This document shows positions 1 through 8,995 of a stretch of 64,000 nt of DNA, one piece after another. Below the pieces are notes generated by a model that was not told the DNA's origin, searched no databases, and saw only the letters and a program-made list of their open reading frames with translations. Both the position numbers and the translations under genes were made by a program. The DNA comes from Sphingobacterium sp. (GTDB taxonomy: Bacteria > Bacteroidota > Bacteroidia > Sphingobacteriales > Sphingobacteriaceae). The stretch lies in contig JAITTY010000009.1 in assembly GCA_031286695.1 (NCBI GenBank), forward strand, positions 186,001-250,000, in the 5' to 3' direction. Position 1 is the stretch's first letter. Every line of letters starts with the position of its first letter.

Positions 1-606
1 GTCATCGGTGATGGTGATACTGGATCAGACTGTATTGGTACATCTAATCGTCATCGTGCAAAAAGTATCACACAGATTGCCCGCAAACCTACGCCTTCTA
101 AACAACGTCTAAAGAACAATCCTTGGCCTATGGACAAGCTCACATTCGGCACCTCCTCTTCCCAAGAAGAAGGCTGTGAAAGACTTTGGGCTACAGAAAC
201 GCAAGAATTTATTAAAGATGAAGATGGCCATATCAAAGCTATAAAAATCAAAGAGGTTCAATACGAAGTTGATGAATTTGGAAAAAGAACCCGCTTAGGA
301 GAATCCGAGATTCGTGAAATACCAGCAGACCTCGTATTATTGGCTATTGGTTATCAACATACTGAACATACACTCCTAGAACAATTAGGTGTCCGTGTCG
401 ATGAAAAAGGAAATATCCTTGCAAATGACAAAGACTACCAAACGACAATTGATAATATCTTCACTGCCGGAGACTGCCGCAAAGGTCAGTCGCTTGTAGT
501 TTGGGCCATCTCTGAAGGACGTGAATGTGCTCGAAAAGTAGACGAATACTTAATGGGATATTCAGAACTTGAAAGCAAAGACTTCCTGGCAACAATAAAT
601 GCATAA
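1..606 (+). CDS. gltD: Glutamate synthase small (beta) subunit, 3' part
   Basis: C-terminal ~200 residues of the NADPH-oxidising subunit of glutamate synthase, which passes electrons through FAD to the large GltB subunit to make glutamate from glutamine and 2-oxoglutarate in the cytoplasm. The frame is open from the first base, so the N-terminal Fe-S domain lies outside the window. Visible are the NADPH-binding loop GDGDTGSDC (GxGxxG type) followed by TSNRH, and the closing FAD-contact segment TAGDCRKGQSLVVWAI. The stop is followed by a strong hairpin. gltB is expected just upstream, outside the window. Family identification is firm; only the truncation limits it. Confidence 0.93.
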   Translation, partial: VIGDGDTGSDCIGTSNRHRAKSITQIARKPTPSKQRLKNNPWPMDKLTFGTSSSQEEGCERLWATETQEFIKDEDGHIKAIKIKEVQYEVDEFGKRTRLGESEIREIPADLVLLAIGYQHTEHTLLEQLGVRVDEKGNILANDKDYQTTIDNIFTAGDCRKGQSLVVWAISEGRECARKVDEYLMGYSELESKDFLATINA

Positions 607-711
607 AAGGAGCTCGCTCTCAACAGAGAGGTCATACCAGTGATATGCCATGCCAGCGTTTAATCTTTAGTATCAAAGACAAAAGCTTGGACAGTATAAA
701 ATCATAAAAAA

Positions 712-735
712 GGTCCGTTGAGAATTCAACGGACC
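712..735. terminator. Bidirectional intrinsic terminator
   Basis: Perfect 10-bp stem GGTCCGTTGA / TCAACGGACC with a 4-nt loop. It is preceded by a run of A and followed by a run of T, so it can serve gltD on the plus strand and the esterase gene on the minus strand. Confidence 0.85.
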
Positions 736-759
736 TTTTTTATGATCAGTAATTAGTTC

Positions 760-2049
760 CTATTTCAATGGGTCCTTAAGCTTAACAAAATAAATACTGT
801 TTTTGTCTACAGTCTTTATGTAAGGCAATATTTTAGACTCATAGAAGCCTTTTCCAGTCACCCCAAAATCATCATCATTACATACCGCGATCAGGAATGG
901 GTTAATGACAGCCAAGCCCTCTGCTTTATCATGCGGATACAATTCCTTGATGTCAGTCATTAAATCGGCGACCAATGTCTTATTGACTGGTTTAACATTA
1001 TATTTTGCCAATGTAGCCGCGTCTTTGAGTTCCTCCACAGTTTTACCATCAAATAATTTCCCCGTTGCGGTATTATTTGCATCCGAGATATCTGTTGCGC
1101 CAGAAAGATCTATTTTATAAATTTTCTTAAATACAGTAGAGCGAGTTGCTTCTGTCGCGTATTCCCCATCACGTTCCAAGACAATAAATGTTGAATTGCT
1201 CACCGCAGCGATTTCACTTACAGCCTGCAAATCGGTACGCTCCATCATATAGACATATTGTTTCGTGGCGCCGCTCGCAATATCCAGCGTAACAATACGG
1301 ATTGCCAATGAATTTTTAATCGCATCTTTAGATGGATTATAAAGTGGAAATTGCATAATTCCGACCAGTGTTTTACCGTCTGGTGTAAGCGTCAATCCTT
1401 CCATTCCCCGATTAGGGCGACGTTTGGCAAATACCAAAGGCAACTTTTTACCCGTAGACCAAGGGTTAATCCGTTCGATTTCTTTTCCCGAAGCGTCAAA
1501 ATGAACGATATGTGGTCCGTATTCGTCACTGACCCACCAAGAACCATCCGCGCCCCTCGCTAGTCCCTCTGAATCAATTCCATCCTCACTTTTCCCTAGA
1601 TCTTTACCATCAACCCCCAATGCTTTCTCTCCAGAACCACCCTTCCCTTCGGGATTTGGCAGACCATTCAATTTCACCCCATCTTTATTTTTCAATTCGA
1701 TAACAGACTCCAATGTTAGCGTATTTTCTTTTAATCTGAATTTACCGATCTGCGGTGCAAATGCTGGAGTAGCAAATATTTTACTATCACTTTCTGTCCC
1801 ATCTATATTTGGTCCCCTATCCGTTAAAAGATAAAATATAGATTTATCAGTAGGATCTTGGACCATCGATGACCCATAGCCACCATTATACACTTTTACA
1901 CCATTAATATCACTCAATACTTTTGGGTCTGTTGCTATTGCCTTTTGCGGATAGGTCAGTTCTATCGGGTCAGTAATCTGAGACACATCATCTTTACTAC
2001 ATGAAGCACACAATAGGGCCATCCCCAGTACACTGTATATTTTTTTCAT
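760..2049 (-). CDS. Phytase-like esterase family lipoprotein
   Basis: Predicted secreted lipoprotein of 429 aa. The N-terminus is a short hydrophobic signal ending in the lipobox LCASC, so the mature protein starts at Cys17 and should be anchored in a membrane facing the periplasm or outside. The body resembles the 'esterase-like activity of phytase' family (beta-propeller-like): typical stretches are GSWWVSDEYGPHIVHFD and RPNRGMEGLTLTPDGKTLVG. Family members are poorly characterised; phosphoesterase activity is an inference. It converges on gltD, with which it shares a terminator. The ATG lies directly at the signal peptide. Substrate unknown. Confidence 0.8.
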   Translation of the reverse strand: MKKIYSVLGMALLCASCSKDDVSQITDPIELTYPQKAIATDPKVLSDINGVKVYNGGYGSSMVQDPTDKSIFYLLTDRGPNIDGTESDSKIFATPAFAPQIGKFRLKENTLTLESVIELKNKDGVKLNGLPNPEGKGGSGEKALGVDGKDLGKSEDGIDSEGLARGADGSWWVSDEYGPHIVHFDASGKEIERINPWSTGKKLPLVFAKRRPNRGMEGLTLTPDGKTLVGIMQFPLYNPSKDAIKNSLAIRIVTLDIASGATKQYVYMMERTDLQAVSEIAAVSNSTFIVLERDGEYATEATRSTVFKKIYKIDLSGATDISDANNTATGKLFDGKTVEELKDAATLAKYNVKPVNKTLVADLMTDIKELYPHDKAEGLAVINPFLIAVCNDDDFGVTGKGFYESKILPYIKTVDKNSIYFVKLKDPLK

Positions 2050-2389
2050 CTGTACAAATTTTTCAAATAATGTTTACTGCTATTCAGGTTCATTCCAATA
2101 GCCAAATTCTATTACTGTTGCCTTGCATATCTGATAAAACAGTAGGGTTAGTCTAAACAATCTATGCTTGGCTGGCTGTCCGAATACTGATGCAAACATA
2201 ATTGCCAGATATTAGCCAATCATTAACATAAGTTTAAATAAACTGCATCTATCGTAAAAAACATCCTATAAAAATTAAATATCTTCGGTTATGGAATTTC
2301 GCATTTTCATGCATCACTAGAAAAATAACAGCTAATTGTGCCGCGAACCATCGATGTATTCACGGACCTCACCTACTAAACATAGAAAG
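2050..2389. other. Divergent intergenic region
   Basis: AT-rich spacer of 340 bp between the divergent esterase and VIT-domain genes. It should hold both promoters. Only a weak -7-like TATCTTCG at 2280-2287 was found for the plus-strand gene; no RNA gene, repeat or clear operator was recognised. Confidence 0.4.
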
Positions 2390-5300
2390 ATGAAAAAGAT
2401 CATAGTTGCCCTTTTCATAATTTTGGTATTTTCCAATGTGGATACGAAATCTCAGATCAAAACTACACGCGAAATACCCAGCTTAAGAATTAAAAATGAC
2501 GATGGCCAGCAAAACAAGGTGATGTTGGCAGACCTAAAAGTAGATGTTGCGATCTTCGGAAATATAGCCAAAACGACGATGACAATGGTGTTTGACAATA
2601 AGACCAATCGCGATCTCGAGGGTGAACTGACATTCCCTATGCCCGAAGGTGTCTCTGTGAGCGGTTATGCCTTAGATATAAACGGCAAATTACGTCAAGC
2701 AGTTCCAGTCGATAAAAATAAAGGAACCGAAGTATTTGAAAGTATAGAAACACGCCGGGTGGATCCGGGTCTATTGGAAAAAGTCGAAGGAAATAATTTC
2801 CGAACTCGGATTTACCCATTACCAGCGAATGGTAAGCGCACGGTTCAGATTAGCTATTCAGAAAATCTGACCATAGAATCCGATCAGGCTCGTTACTACC
2901 ATCTACCCTTAAACTATACTGCCCCCATTGAAAACTTCGCCTTGGATATTCATGTTTTTCAAGACAGCCATAAACCAGATTTCACAGAGAAACCGGATGG
3001 TTCTCTGGCTTTCTCACAACATAACAGCAATTACACAGCTTCTTTACATAAGCAACAGTTTAAATCCCAGCGAAATTTAGTCATTCAACTACCAACAGAC
3101 AACAGGGAATCATCAGGCCTATTTCAGGAAAATGGCGACAATACCTTTTATTTTCTTGCCAATGCAAGCGTCAACTCCGTAAAACCTGCTCAGAAAAAAT
3201 GGGGGCACAGCATTGGAATTATATGGGACCGTTCGCTGAGCAGTAAAAATAGAGATATAGAAAAGGAGCTCGCGCTATTAGATCTCTTTTTTAAAGACAA
3301 CCCCAATATGACAGTTGATCTGGGCTTATTGGACATCCGTTTTGTAAAAGGGCATACGTTTCAGGTACGACAAGGTAATTGGACTGAGCTCAAAAACTAC
3401 ATCAAAGAAATTGAATACGATGGTGGAACAGACTATAGTCAAATAAAAACCGGTGTAATACAGGGCAGCAATTACCTGCTGTTTAGCGATGGCCTTTCTA
3501 CATTTGGTCAAAGTAAAATGAACCTTAACAATCCAGTCTATTGTATTACGTCGTCCAATGGATCGGACTACGGTGTCCTAAAACAAATTGCCCAAAAACA
3601 TATTGGAAAGATGATCAATTTAGTCAATACCTCCATAACTGAAGCTTATCATAATCTAAATACGATAAACCTTATCTATCTGGGGATAAAAGAAAAAAAT
3701 GATTTTGAGGAAGTTTACCCTCAGAAAGGCTCCCCAATACAAGCTAATTTTTCTATCGCAGGCTTAGGCAAACGCCCAGGATTGAAGCAGCTCACCGTAC
3801 TTGTAGGAGATGGGCAACAAGCACCACAAGAGATTAGTATAGCGCTGCAGCCTGACCATGGTGAAATTGACCTACAGCAGATCTGGGCACAAAAGAAAAT
3901 TGAAGCGCTGGATCTTCAATACGAAGACAATCGTGAAGAAATTGAAACCCTTGGTAAACAGTTCGGTATTGTTACCCGAAATACCAGCTTAATCGTGCTC
4001 GAAACTGTAGAAGATTACGTACGTTATGCAATAACTCCGCCTGCCGAATTGCTTTCCGAATTCAATAGGCTTATAAAAGAAGAACGTATAGAAAAGGAAG
4101 AACGTGTCGCAGATCTGTTGGATCAGGCTCAAGACATTACTGAACAGCTTCAGTCCTGGTGGAATACCGATTTTCAGCAAAAAAAGAAATACCCAAAGCG
4201 GAATAAGTCAATTCAGTCTACAAATGATATGGCTGTCGAAGAAGAATCCGCTCCAAATGTTGTTGTTCCCCCCATTCCGTCGCGCCCCACAGCTAGTCCC
4301 GCAGCACCCACGCTAGCCTTAGAATCGCGTTCATCTGACGGGGCCACAGCGAAAAGCATCTCGGCAACTGGCAATTTAAGCACTGCCCATGTAGCAACCA
4401 GCGAACTAGCGAGGGCTGCCGCATCTGAAGACTTTCTTCAGGAATTTGCTGTTGTTCAATCCCTAGAAGAACGTGTAGCTGGCCTACAAACGGCAAGCAG
4501 CATTAACAACGTACGTGGAAAAATCAGCATTCCCGAAATTAAAGAAGACCAGGCCTATTTACAGGACCTTATGCAATCCAAAGATCCTTACAAAAGCTAT
4601 CTCCAACTTCGGAATCAATATATGGGAACGCCAACTTTTTATTTTGATGTTGCCAACTTCTTTTTCAAAAGAGGAGATCGCGAAAAAGCCTTACTCATCT
4701 TAAGTGCACTTGCAGACCTACAAATTGAAAATCCAGATCTCTACAAAACCATCTCCTATAAGTTACGGGAATGGGGAGATTACGATAATGCACTATTCGT
4801 GACAGCTAAGGTATTAAAATGGCGTCCAATGGATCCACAAAGCCACCGCGATTATGCCCTTGTCTTAAAAGACAAAGGTATGTTCAAGGAAGCACTAGAG
4901 CAATTATATGGGATTTTGACCCAAAGCTACTCCCCGGAAGCTGCCGATCGCGATGACGGAATTGAAGAAACATTGGTTATGGAAATCAATAATCTCATTA
5001 AAGCAAACAAAGCTGCACGCTCGAATATTGCCGTGGACAAAAAAATTATCGCCGATCTGCCCGTTGACATCCGTGTTGTCATCAATTGGAATTCACAAAA
5101 CACCGATATAGACCTTTGGGTCACTGATCCAAATCAAGAAAAATGCTTTTATAGTAATCCAGCCACGGCGATTGGGGGTCGACTCAGCAATGACTTTACT
5201 GGCGGCTATGGCCCTGAACAATTTTTATTGAAAAAAGCACTAAAAGGAAAATATAAAATTGAAGTTGATTTCTTTAACGATGGTTCCCTGACGCTAGCAG

Positions 5301-5431
5301 GTCCAGCGGCTGTCATGGCCGAAATCTATACCTACTATAGCAGTGGAAAGCAAGAACGAAAAATCGTTACGATCTACCTTGACCGCAATAAGGAGCGCAA
5401 TATTGGGATTGGCGAATTTTCATTCCAGTAG
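2390..5431 (+). CDS. VIT / von Willebrand A / TPR / DUF2135 secreted protein
   Basis: Large exported protein (1013 aa from the ATG chosen here). A TTG 54 bp upstream is in frame, but the signal peptide MKKIIVALFIILVFS begins at this ATG. Domains in order: a VIT domain at about 40-160 (core GELTFPMPEGVSVSGYALD); a vWA-like domain at about 270-430, whose MIDAS motif DxSxS survives as DRSLS and which has a later GGTDYSQI; a linker rich in Pro, Ala and Ser near 620-680; TPR-like helical repeats near 750-850; and a C-terminal DUF2135 (YfaP-like) beta domain starting at DIRVVINWNSQNTDIDLWV. VIT-vWA proteins are usually adhesion or complex-assembly proteins; the exact role is unknown. No partner gene is adjacent. 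Confidence 0.8.
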   Translation: MKKIIVALFIILVFSNVDTKSQIKTTREIPSLRIKNDDGQQNKVMLADLKVDVAIFGNIAKTTMTMVFDNKTNRDLEGELTFPMPEGVSVSGYALDINGKLRQAVPVDKNKGTEVFESIETRRVDPGLLEKVEGNNFRTRIYPLPANGKRTVQISYSENLTIESDQARYYHLPLNYTAPIENFALDIHVFQDSHKPDFTEKPDGSLAFSQHNSNYTASLHKQQFKSQRNLVIQLPTDNRESSGLFQENGDNTFYFLANASVNSVKPAQKKWGHSIGIIWDRSLSSKNRDIEKELALLDLFFKDNPNMTVDLGLLDIRFVKGHTFQVRQGNWTELKNYIKEIEYDGGTDYSQIKTGVIQGSNYLLFSDGLSTFGQSKMNLNNPVYCITSSNGSDYGVLKQIAQKHIGKMINLVNTSITEAYHNLNTINLIYLGIKEKNDFEEVYPQKGSPIQANFSIAGLGKRPGLKQLTVLVGDGQQAPQEISIALQPDHGEIDLQQIWAQKKIEALDLQYEDNREEIETLGKQFGIVTRNTSLIVLETVEDYVRYAITPPAELLSEFNRLIKEERIEKEERVADLLDQAQDITEQLQSWWNTDFQQKKKYPKRNKSIQSTNDMAVEEESAPNVVVPPIPSRPTASPAAPTLALESRSSDGATAKSISATGNLSTAHVATSELARAAASEDFLQEFAVVQSLEERVAGLQTASSINNVRGKISIPEIKEDQAYLQDLMQSKDPYKSYLQLRNQYMGTPTFYFDVANFFFKRGDREKALLILSALADLQIENPDLYKTISYKLREWGDYDNALFVTAKVLKWRPMDPQSHRDYALVLKDKGMFKEALEQLYGILTQSYSPEAADRDDGIEETLVMEINNLIKANKAARSNIAVDKKIIADLPVDIRVVINWNSQNTDIDLWVTDPNQEKCFYSNPATAIGGRLSNDFTGGYGPEQFLLKKALKGKYKIEVDFFNDGSLTLAGPAAVMAEIYTYYSSGKQERKIVTIYLDRNKERNIGIGEFSFQ

Positions 5432-5438
5432 ATTACCC

Positions 5439-5474
5439 GAGACAGTGAAGTCAATAAATTGACTTCACTGTCTC
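5439..5474. terminator. Long hairpin between convergent genes
   Basis: Perfect 16-bp inverted repeat with a TAAA loop placed exactly between the stops of the VIT gene and the EamA gene. It has no strong U tract, but position and stem strength suggest it ends transcription from both sides. Confidence 0.7.
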
Positions 5475-5476
5475 AA

Positions 5477-6388
5477 TTAATGCAATTTACGAATAACAAG
5501 ATCCTTTTGTCTATTCTCTAATTTGGTTTTTACATAAGGGTAAGTAAATACTGCTCCTAAAACGATACAGGCTCCAAGATAAAACCCGCCGCTCATCGTC
5601 TCCTTTTGCCCAAATATCAACATCGCCAACAGAATACCATAAACAGGCTCCAGGTTTGTTGTCAGCGCAACAGTAAAAGCAGATAATTCCTTCATAACAG
5701 CAACGCCCATAACATAAGCCACCGCCGTACAAACCACACCTAACAACAGCAGATAAATTAAATCTTGCTGCCCCAATTTCATTTCAGCATTGAAATCTCC
5801 TGTAAACAACATCAATATGCTGATCCAGAAGCATGCCCCCAGCATCTCATAGAACGTAATCAGGGTTGGGCTCGATTTTTTAACCATGCGCGCATTGGCT
5901 ATCGAAAATATACTCGCGCAAAACGCACAACCAAGCCCCGCCAATAGACCTACGAGGTAATGTGTTTCAAAAGAAAAGATCGTATAAATACCGATGATAA
6001 TGACCAAACCAACAACAATATCCAACAGCGCAATGCGCTTTTTATTCACAATAGGCTCCAATATTGCCGTAAATAAAGTCACCGAGGATAGCGTAACCAA
6101 TGTCACCGATACGGTAGATACTTTGATTGAATAAAAAAATAATACCCAATGCAGTCCAACAACGGCCCCCACCATAAAAAATTGGAGAAACTGTTTCCGC
6201 GAAACTACAATCGATTGTTTGGTTACCAAGAAATAGATCAACAGCGCGATAGACGCTATTGCAACACGATACCACACTAAATGAAGGGCAGATACGGAAA
6301 TCAGACTACCCAAAATTCCGGTAAATCCCCAAATAAGTATCGTTAAATGCAGAATTAGAATATTCCGATTTAATTGAATTTTAGTCAT
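5477..6388 (-). CDS. EamA/DMT-family permease
   Basis: Inner-membrane transporter of the drug/metabolite superfamily, 303 aa, the usual length for the family. About ten hydrophobic helices form two tandem EamA repeats (roughly residues 11-145 and 155-290), for example HLTILIWGFTGILGSLISV and LEPVYGILLAMLIFGQ, the latter being the typical conserved start of a helix in the second repeat. Members export amino acids, nucleotides or other small metabolites; the substrate cannot be read from sequence. The gene stands alone between the VIT gene (convergent) and lptG (same strand, 97 bp away). Confidence 0.88.
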   Translation of the reverse strand: MTKIQLNRNILILHLTILIWGFTGILGSLISVSALHLVWYRVAIASIALLIYFLVTKQSIVVSRKQFLQFFMVGAVVGLHWVLFFYSIKVSTVSVTLVTLSSVTLFTAILEPIVNKKRIALLDIVVGLVIIIGIYTIFSFETHYLVGLLAGLGCAFCASIFSIANARMVKKSSPTLITFYEMLGACFWISILMLFTGDFNAEMKLGQQDLIYLLLLGVVCTAVAYVMGVAVMKELSAFTVALTTNLEPVYGILLAMLIFGQKETMSGGFYLGACIVLGAVFTYPYVKTKLENRQKDLVIRKLH

Positions 6389-6485
6389 ATTCTCTAGAAT
6401 ACATTTGTATAGAAATGATGAGCAATACCTATTATTTCCCTTTATAAGGCAGGCTCACTGAAGTTATTGAAAACTGGCCAAAAAA

Positions 6486-7565
6486 TTATTTTGGCGCTTT
6501 TATCGCCAGGTATAGTGCTACCAAAAAGAAGGTAACATTCGGAATTAATACGGCTATCAACGGTGGCAGTCCCCCTTTCAAAGAAAACATAGTTGCAAAC
6601 TGTATAAACACGATATACGTAAAACTTAACGCGATACCAATACCAAGACTCAATCCTATCCCCCCACGCACTTTCTTGGAGGACAGTGCCACGCCCATCA
6701 AGGTCAGTACAAAAGCAGAAAATGGATACACATAACGCTTGTATTTCTCAAGTAATAAATCGTTCATGACTCCGGTTCCCCTGATCTCCTCCTTATGTAT
6801 ACGAATATTTAATTCGCGTGTATCCATGGCGGTAAACATATTATCACGCACCTCAAAATCAGAAGGTTTCATATCCAAGGTTGTGTCTTTAACAGCTCCT
6901 TTGTCCATGCGTTCATGTAGTCCATTGATAATGCGATTGGTGTACCCTTCGATCTTCCATTTTGTTGCCACCGAGTCCCAGGTAATACGGTCAGCCATCA
7001 TTTTCTCCTTAAGGGTATCCCCTTTGAAAATTTCAAGTACAAAGCCGTAGCCTGTTTTAGTTGAATTATCAAAATTGTCTATATAAACATAGCTGTTTTT
7101 GTCCAGTTGCATGTGGGTAGAAACCCTCGAGTTATCCTTAGGAGGCTTTACGTAGATATTTTCAAAATCAACCTTCATCTTATTGGTATTCGGAATAATA
7201 AAAATGTTGAATACCAAAGAAATGGCAAAGATTAGCGTTGCAGCAATCATGTAGGGACGAAGCAAACGATTAAAGCTATACCCTGCGCTCAGAATCGGAA
7301 CAATTTCAGTTTGATCCGCCATCTTGGATGTAAAGAAAATAACCGCAATAAAGTTGATCAACGGACAAAGAAAATTTAAGTAAAAGGGAATAAATCCAGC
7401 ATAATACTCAAAAATAATCTTATCGAGGGGTGCATGATATTTTAAAAAATCATCCAATCGTTCGGACACGTCAAAAACCACCATGACAACAGTAAATATC
7501 GCCATAGTGAATAAAAAAGTACTTAGATACTTTTTGATAATGTAACGATCGATTAACGACAGCAT
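6486..7565 (-). CDS. lptG: LptF/LptG-family lipopolysaccharide export permease
   Basis: One of the two transmembrane permease halves of the LptB2FG ABC exporter that lifts lipopolysaccharide out of the inner membrane toward the periplasmic Lpt bridge. The 359-aa protein has the family layout: three N-terminal helices (about 13-130), a periplasmic beta domain (about 130-260) and three C-terminal helices (about 270-355). The start MLSLIDRYIIKKYLSTF is typical. It lies 24 bp after tgt on the same strand and is probably cotranscribed; this tgt-lptG pairing is common in Bacteroidota. LptF versus LptG cannot be settled with certainty from one sequence; gene context favours the LptG-type name. Confidence 0.87.
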   Translation of the reverse strand: MLSLIDRYIIKKYLSTFLFTMAIFTVVMVVFDVSERLDDFLKYHAPLDKIIFEYYAGFIPFYLNFLCPLINFIAVIFFTSKMADQTEIVPILSAGYSFNRLLRPYMIAATLIFAISLVFNIFIIPNTNKMKVDFENIYVKPPKDNSRVSTHMQLDKNSYVYIDNFDNSTKTGYGFVLEIFKGDTLKEKMMADRITWDSVATKWKIEGYTNRIINGLHERMDKGAVKDTTLDMKPSDFEVRDNMFTAMDTRELNIRIHKEEIRGTGVMNDLLLEKYKRYVYPFSAFVLTLMGVALSSKKVRGGIGLSLGIGIALSFTYIVFIQFATMFSLKGGLPPLIAVLIPNVTFFLVALYLAIKAPK

Positions 7566-7589
7566 TTTTTTAACTTGAGCTATTTAGTT

Positions 7590-8720
7590 CTACAAACGTT
7601 GATCCAATATTTTCACCATTTTGTTTTTCCAATCGTAGAAAGTTCCATCAATGATTCGCTCCCTAGCCTGATTAACCAACCAAAGGTAAAAATGTAAATT
7701 ATGTAAAGAAGCAATTTGTGCCCCAAGAATTTCCTGCGATTTAATCAAATGCCTTAGATAAGCTTTCGAATAAAATTGATCTGCGTGCAGATCACTCTCC
7801 GCTTCTATGGGTGAAAAATCATCTTTCCACTTTTCATTTTTGATATTGATAATACCATTTTGCGTGAAAAGCATACCATTTCTAGCATTCCGTGTTGGCA
7901 TAACGCAATCGAACATATCCACCCCTAAGGCAATATTTTCGAGAATATTTACTGGTGTTCCTACCCCCATAAGATAACGTGGTTTGTCATGCGGTAAGAT
8001 ATCACAGACAACTTCGGTCATAGCATACATTTCTTCCGCAGGTTCGCCTACCGACAATCCACCGATCGCATTTCCTTCGCGGTTAAACGAAGCAATAGTC
8101 TCCGCAGATTTTATTCTTAAATCTTTGTAAACAGATCCTTGAACAATTGGAAACAACGTCTGATCATACCCATAAAGTGGATCTGTACTATCAAAACGAT
8201 CTACACAGCGTTTCAGCCAACGATGGGTCATATCCAAAGAACGACGTGCATACCCATAATCACATGGATAAGGCGTACACTCGTCAAATGCCATAATGAT
8301 ATCCGCACCGATAATACGCTGCGTATCCATTACATTCTCCGGTGTAAATAGATGTTTCGATCCATCGATATGGGAACGAAAGGTGACCCCCTCTTCTTTG
8401 ATTTTACGCACTTCCGTCAACGAATACACTTGATAACCACCTGAATCCGTTAAAATAGGTCGATCCCAGCCATTAAATTTATGCAATCCACCCGCTTTAT
8501 TCAACACATTCAATCCTGGACGTAAATAGAGGTGGTATGTATTACCCAGAATAATCTGCGCTTCAATATCGTTCTTCAATTCATGTTGATGAATTGCTTT
8601 CACTGTACCTGCCGTACCAACAGGCATAAAAATAGGTGTTTGAATGGGACCGTGTGCAGTTTCGACAACACCTGCACGTGCTTTTGACAACTTATCTTGT
8701 GCTTGTAGCGTAAATTTCAT
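7590..8720 (-). CDS. tgt: Queuine/preQ1 tRNA-ribosyltransferase lacking zinc cysteines
   Basis: Exchanges guanine-34 for the queuosine precursor preQ1 in tRNAs with GUN anticodons. Length 376 aa is normal. Catalytic features are present: Asp92 in ILTDSGGYQVYSL (general acid/base), the substrate pocket GGLSVGE, and the nucleophile Asp271 in DMFDCVMPTRNARNG. Odd feature: the canonical zinc loop CxCxxC is replaced by ESDLHADQ (Ser309, Leu311 and Asp314 at the three cysteine places); only the fourth ligand His340 in SLHNLHFY remains. Flanking sequence (FYSKAYLRHL) is well conserved, so this is a substitution and not a frameshift. First gene of a pair with lptG; the upstream AGAGGA may act as a ribosome-binding site. 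Confidence 0.93.
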   Translation of the reverse strand: MKFTLQAQDKLSKARAGVVETAHGPIQTPIFMPVGTAGTVKAIHQHELKNDIEAQIILGNTYHLYLRPGLNVLNKAGGLHKFNGWDRPILTDSGGYQVYSLTEVRKIKEEGVTFRSHIDGSKHLFTPENVMDTQRIIGADIIMAFDECTPYPCDYGYARRSLDMTHRWLKRCVDRFDSTDPLYGYDQTLFPIVQGSVYKDLRIKSAETIASFNREGNAIGGLSVGEPAEEMYAMTEVVCDILPHDKPRYLMGVGTPVNILENIALGVDMFDCVMPTRNARNGMLFTQNGIINIKNEKWKDDFSPIEAESDLHADQFYSKAYLRHLIKSQEILGAQIASLHNLHFYLWLVNQARERIIDGTFYDWKNKMVKILDQRL

Positions 8721-8981
8721 TAATATTTTTCCTCTGAGACTATTTCTATTTTAAAGAATGATTTGCCATGGAAGTGGCGATATCGGCATTTGGAGTAAAA
8801 AATTAAAAACTCATTTTCAACTAGTTGCAACTTAAAAAGTCATTATAGCTTTCCTAATTTCCACCCAAGCTCGGATTCATCCCTAGAATACGTTGCAAAA
8901 ATACTATAAAAAGATTTGCAAACAGGATGTTTCAAAAATAAATTATCATTTTTCCCCTATAAAAAAGTTGCGGAAAGCACT

Positions 8982-8989
8982 TATCTTTG
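8982..8989 (+). promoter_or_regulatory. Bacteroidota -7 element of the glycosyltransferase gene
   Basis: TATCTTTG matches TAnnTTTG exactly and ends only 6 bp before the ATG, implying a very short or absent 5' leader. No TTG lies at the ideal distance; the nearest (8968-8970) is only 11 bp upstream. Confidence 0.5.
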
Positions 8990-8995
8990 TGAGCT

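Noticed and set aside
2336..2389. TTG start of the VIT protein
   Set aside because: The 18 added residues are polar and precede a normal signal peptide that begins at the ATG.
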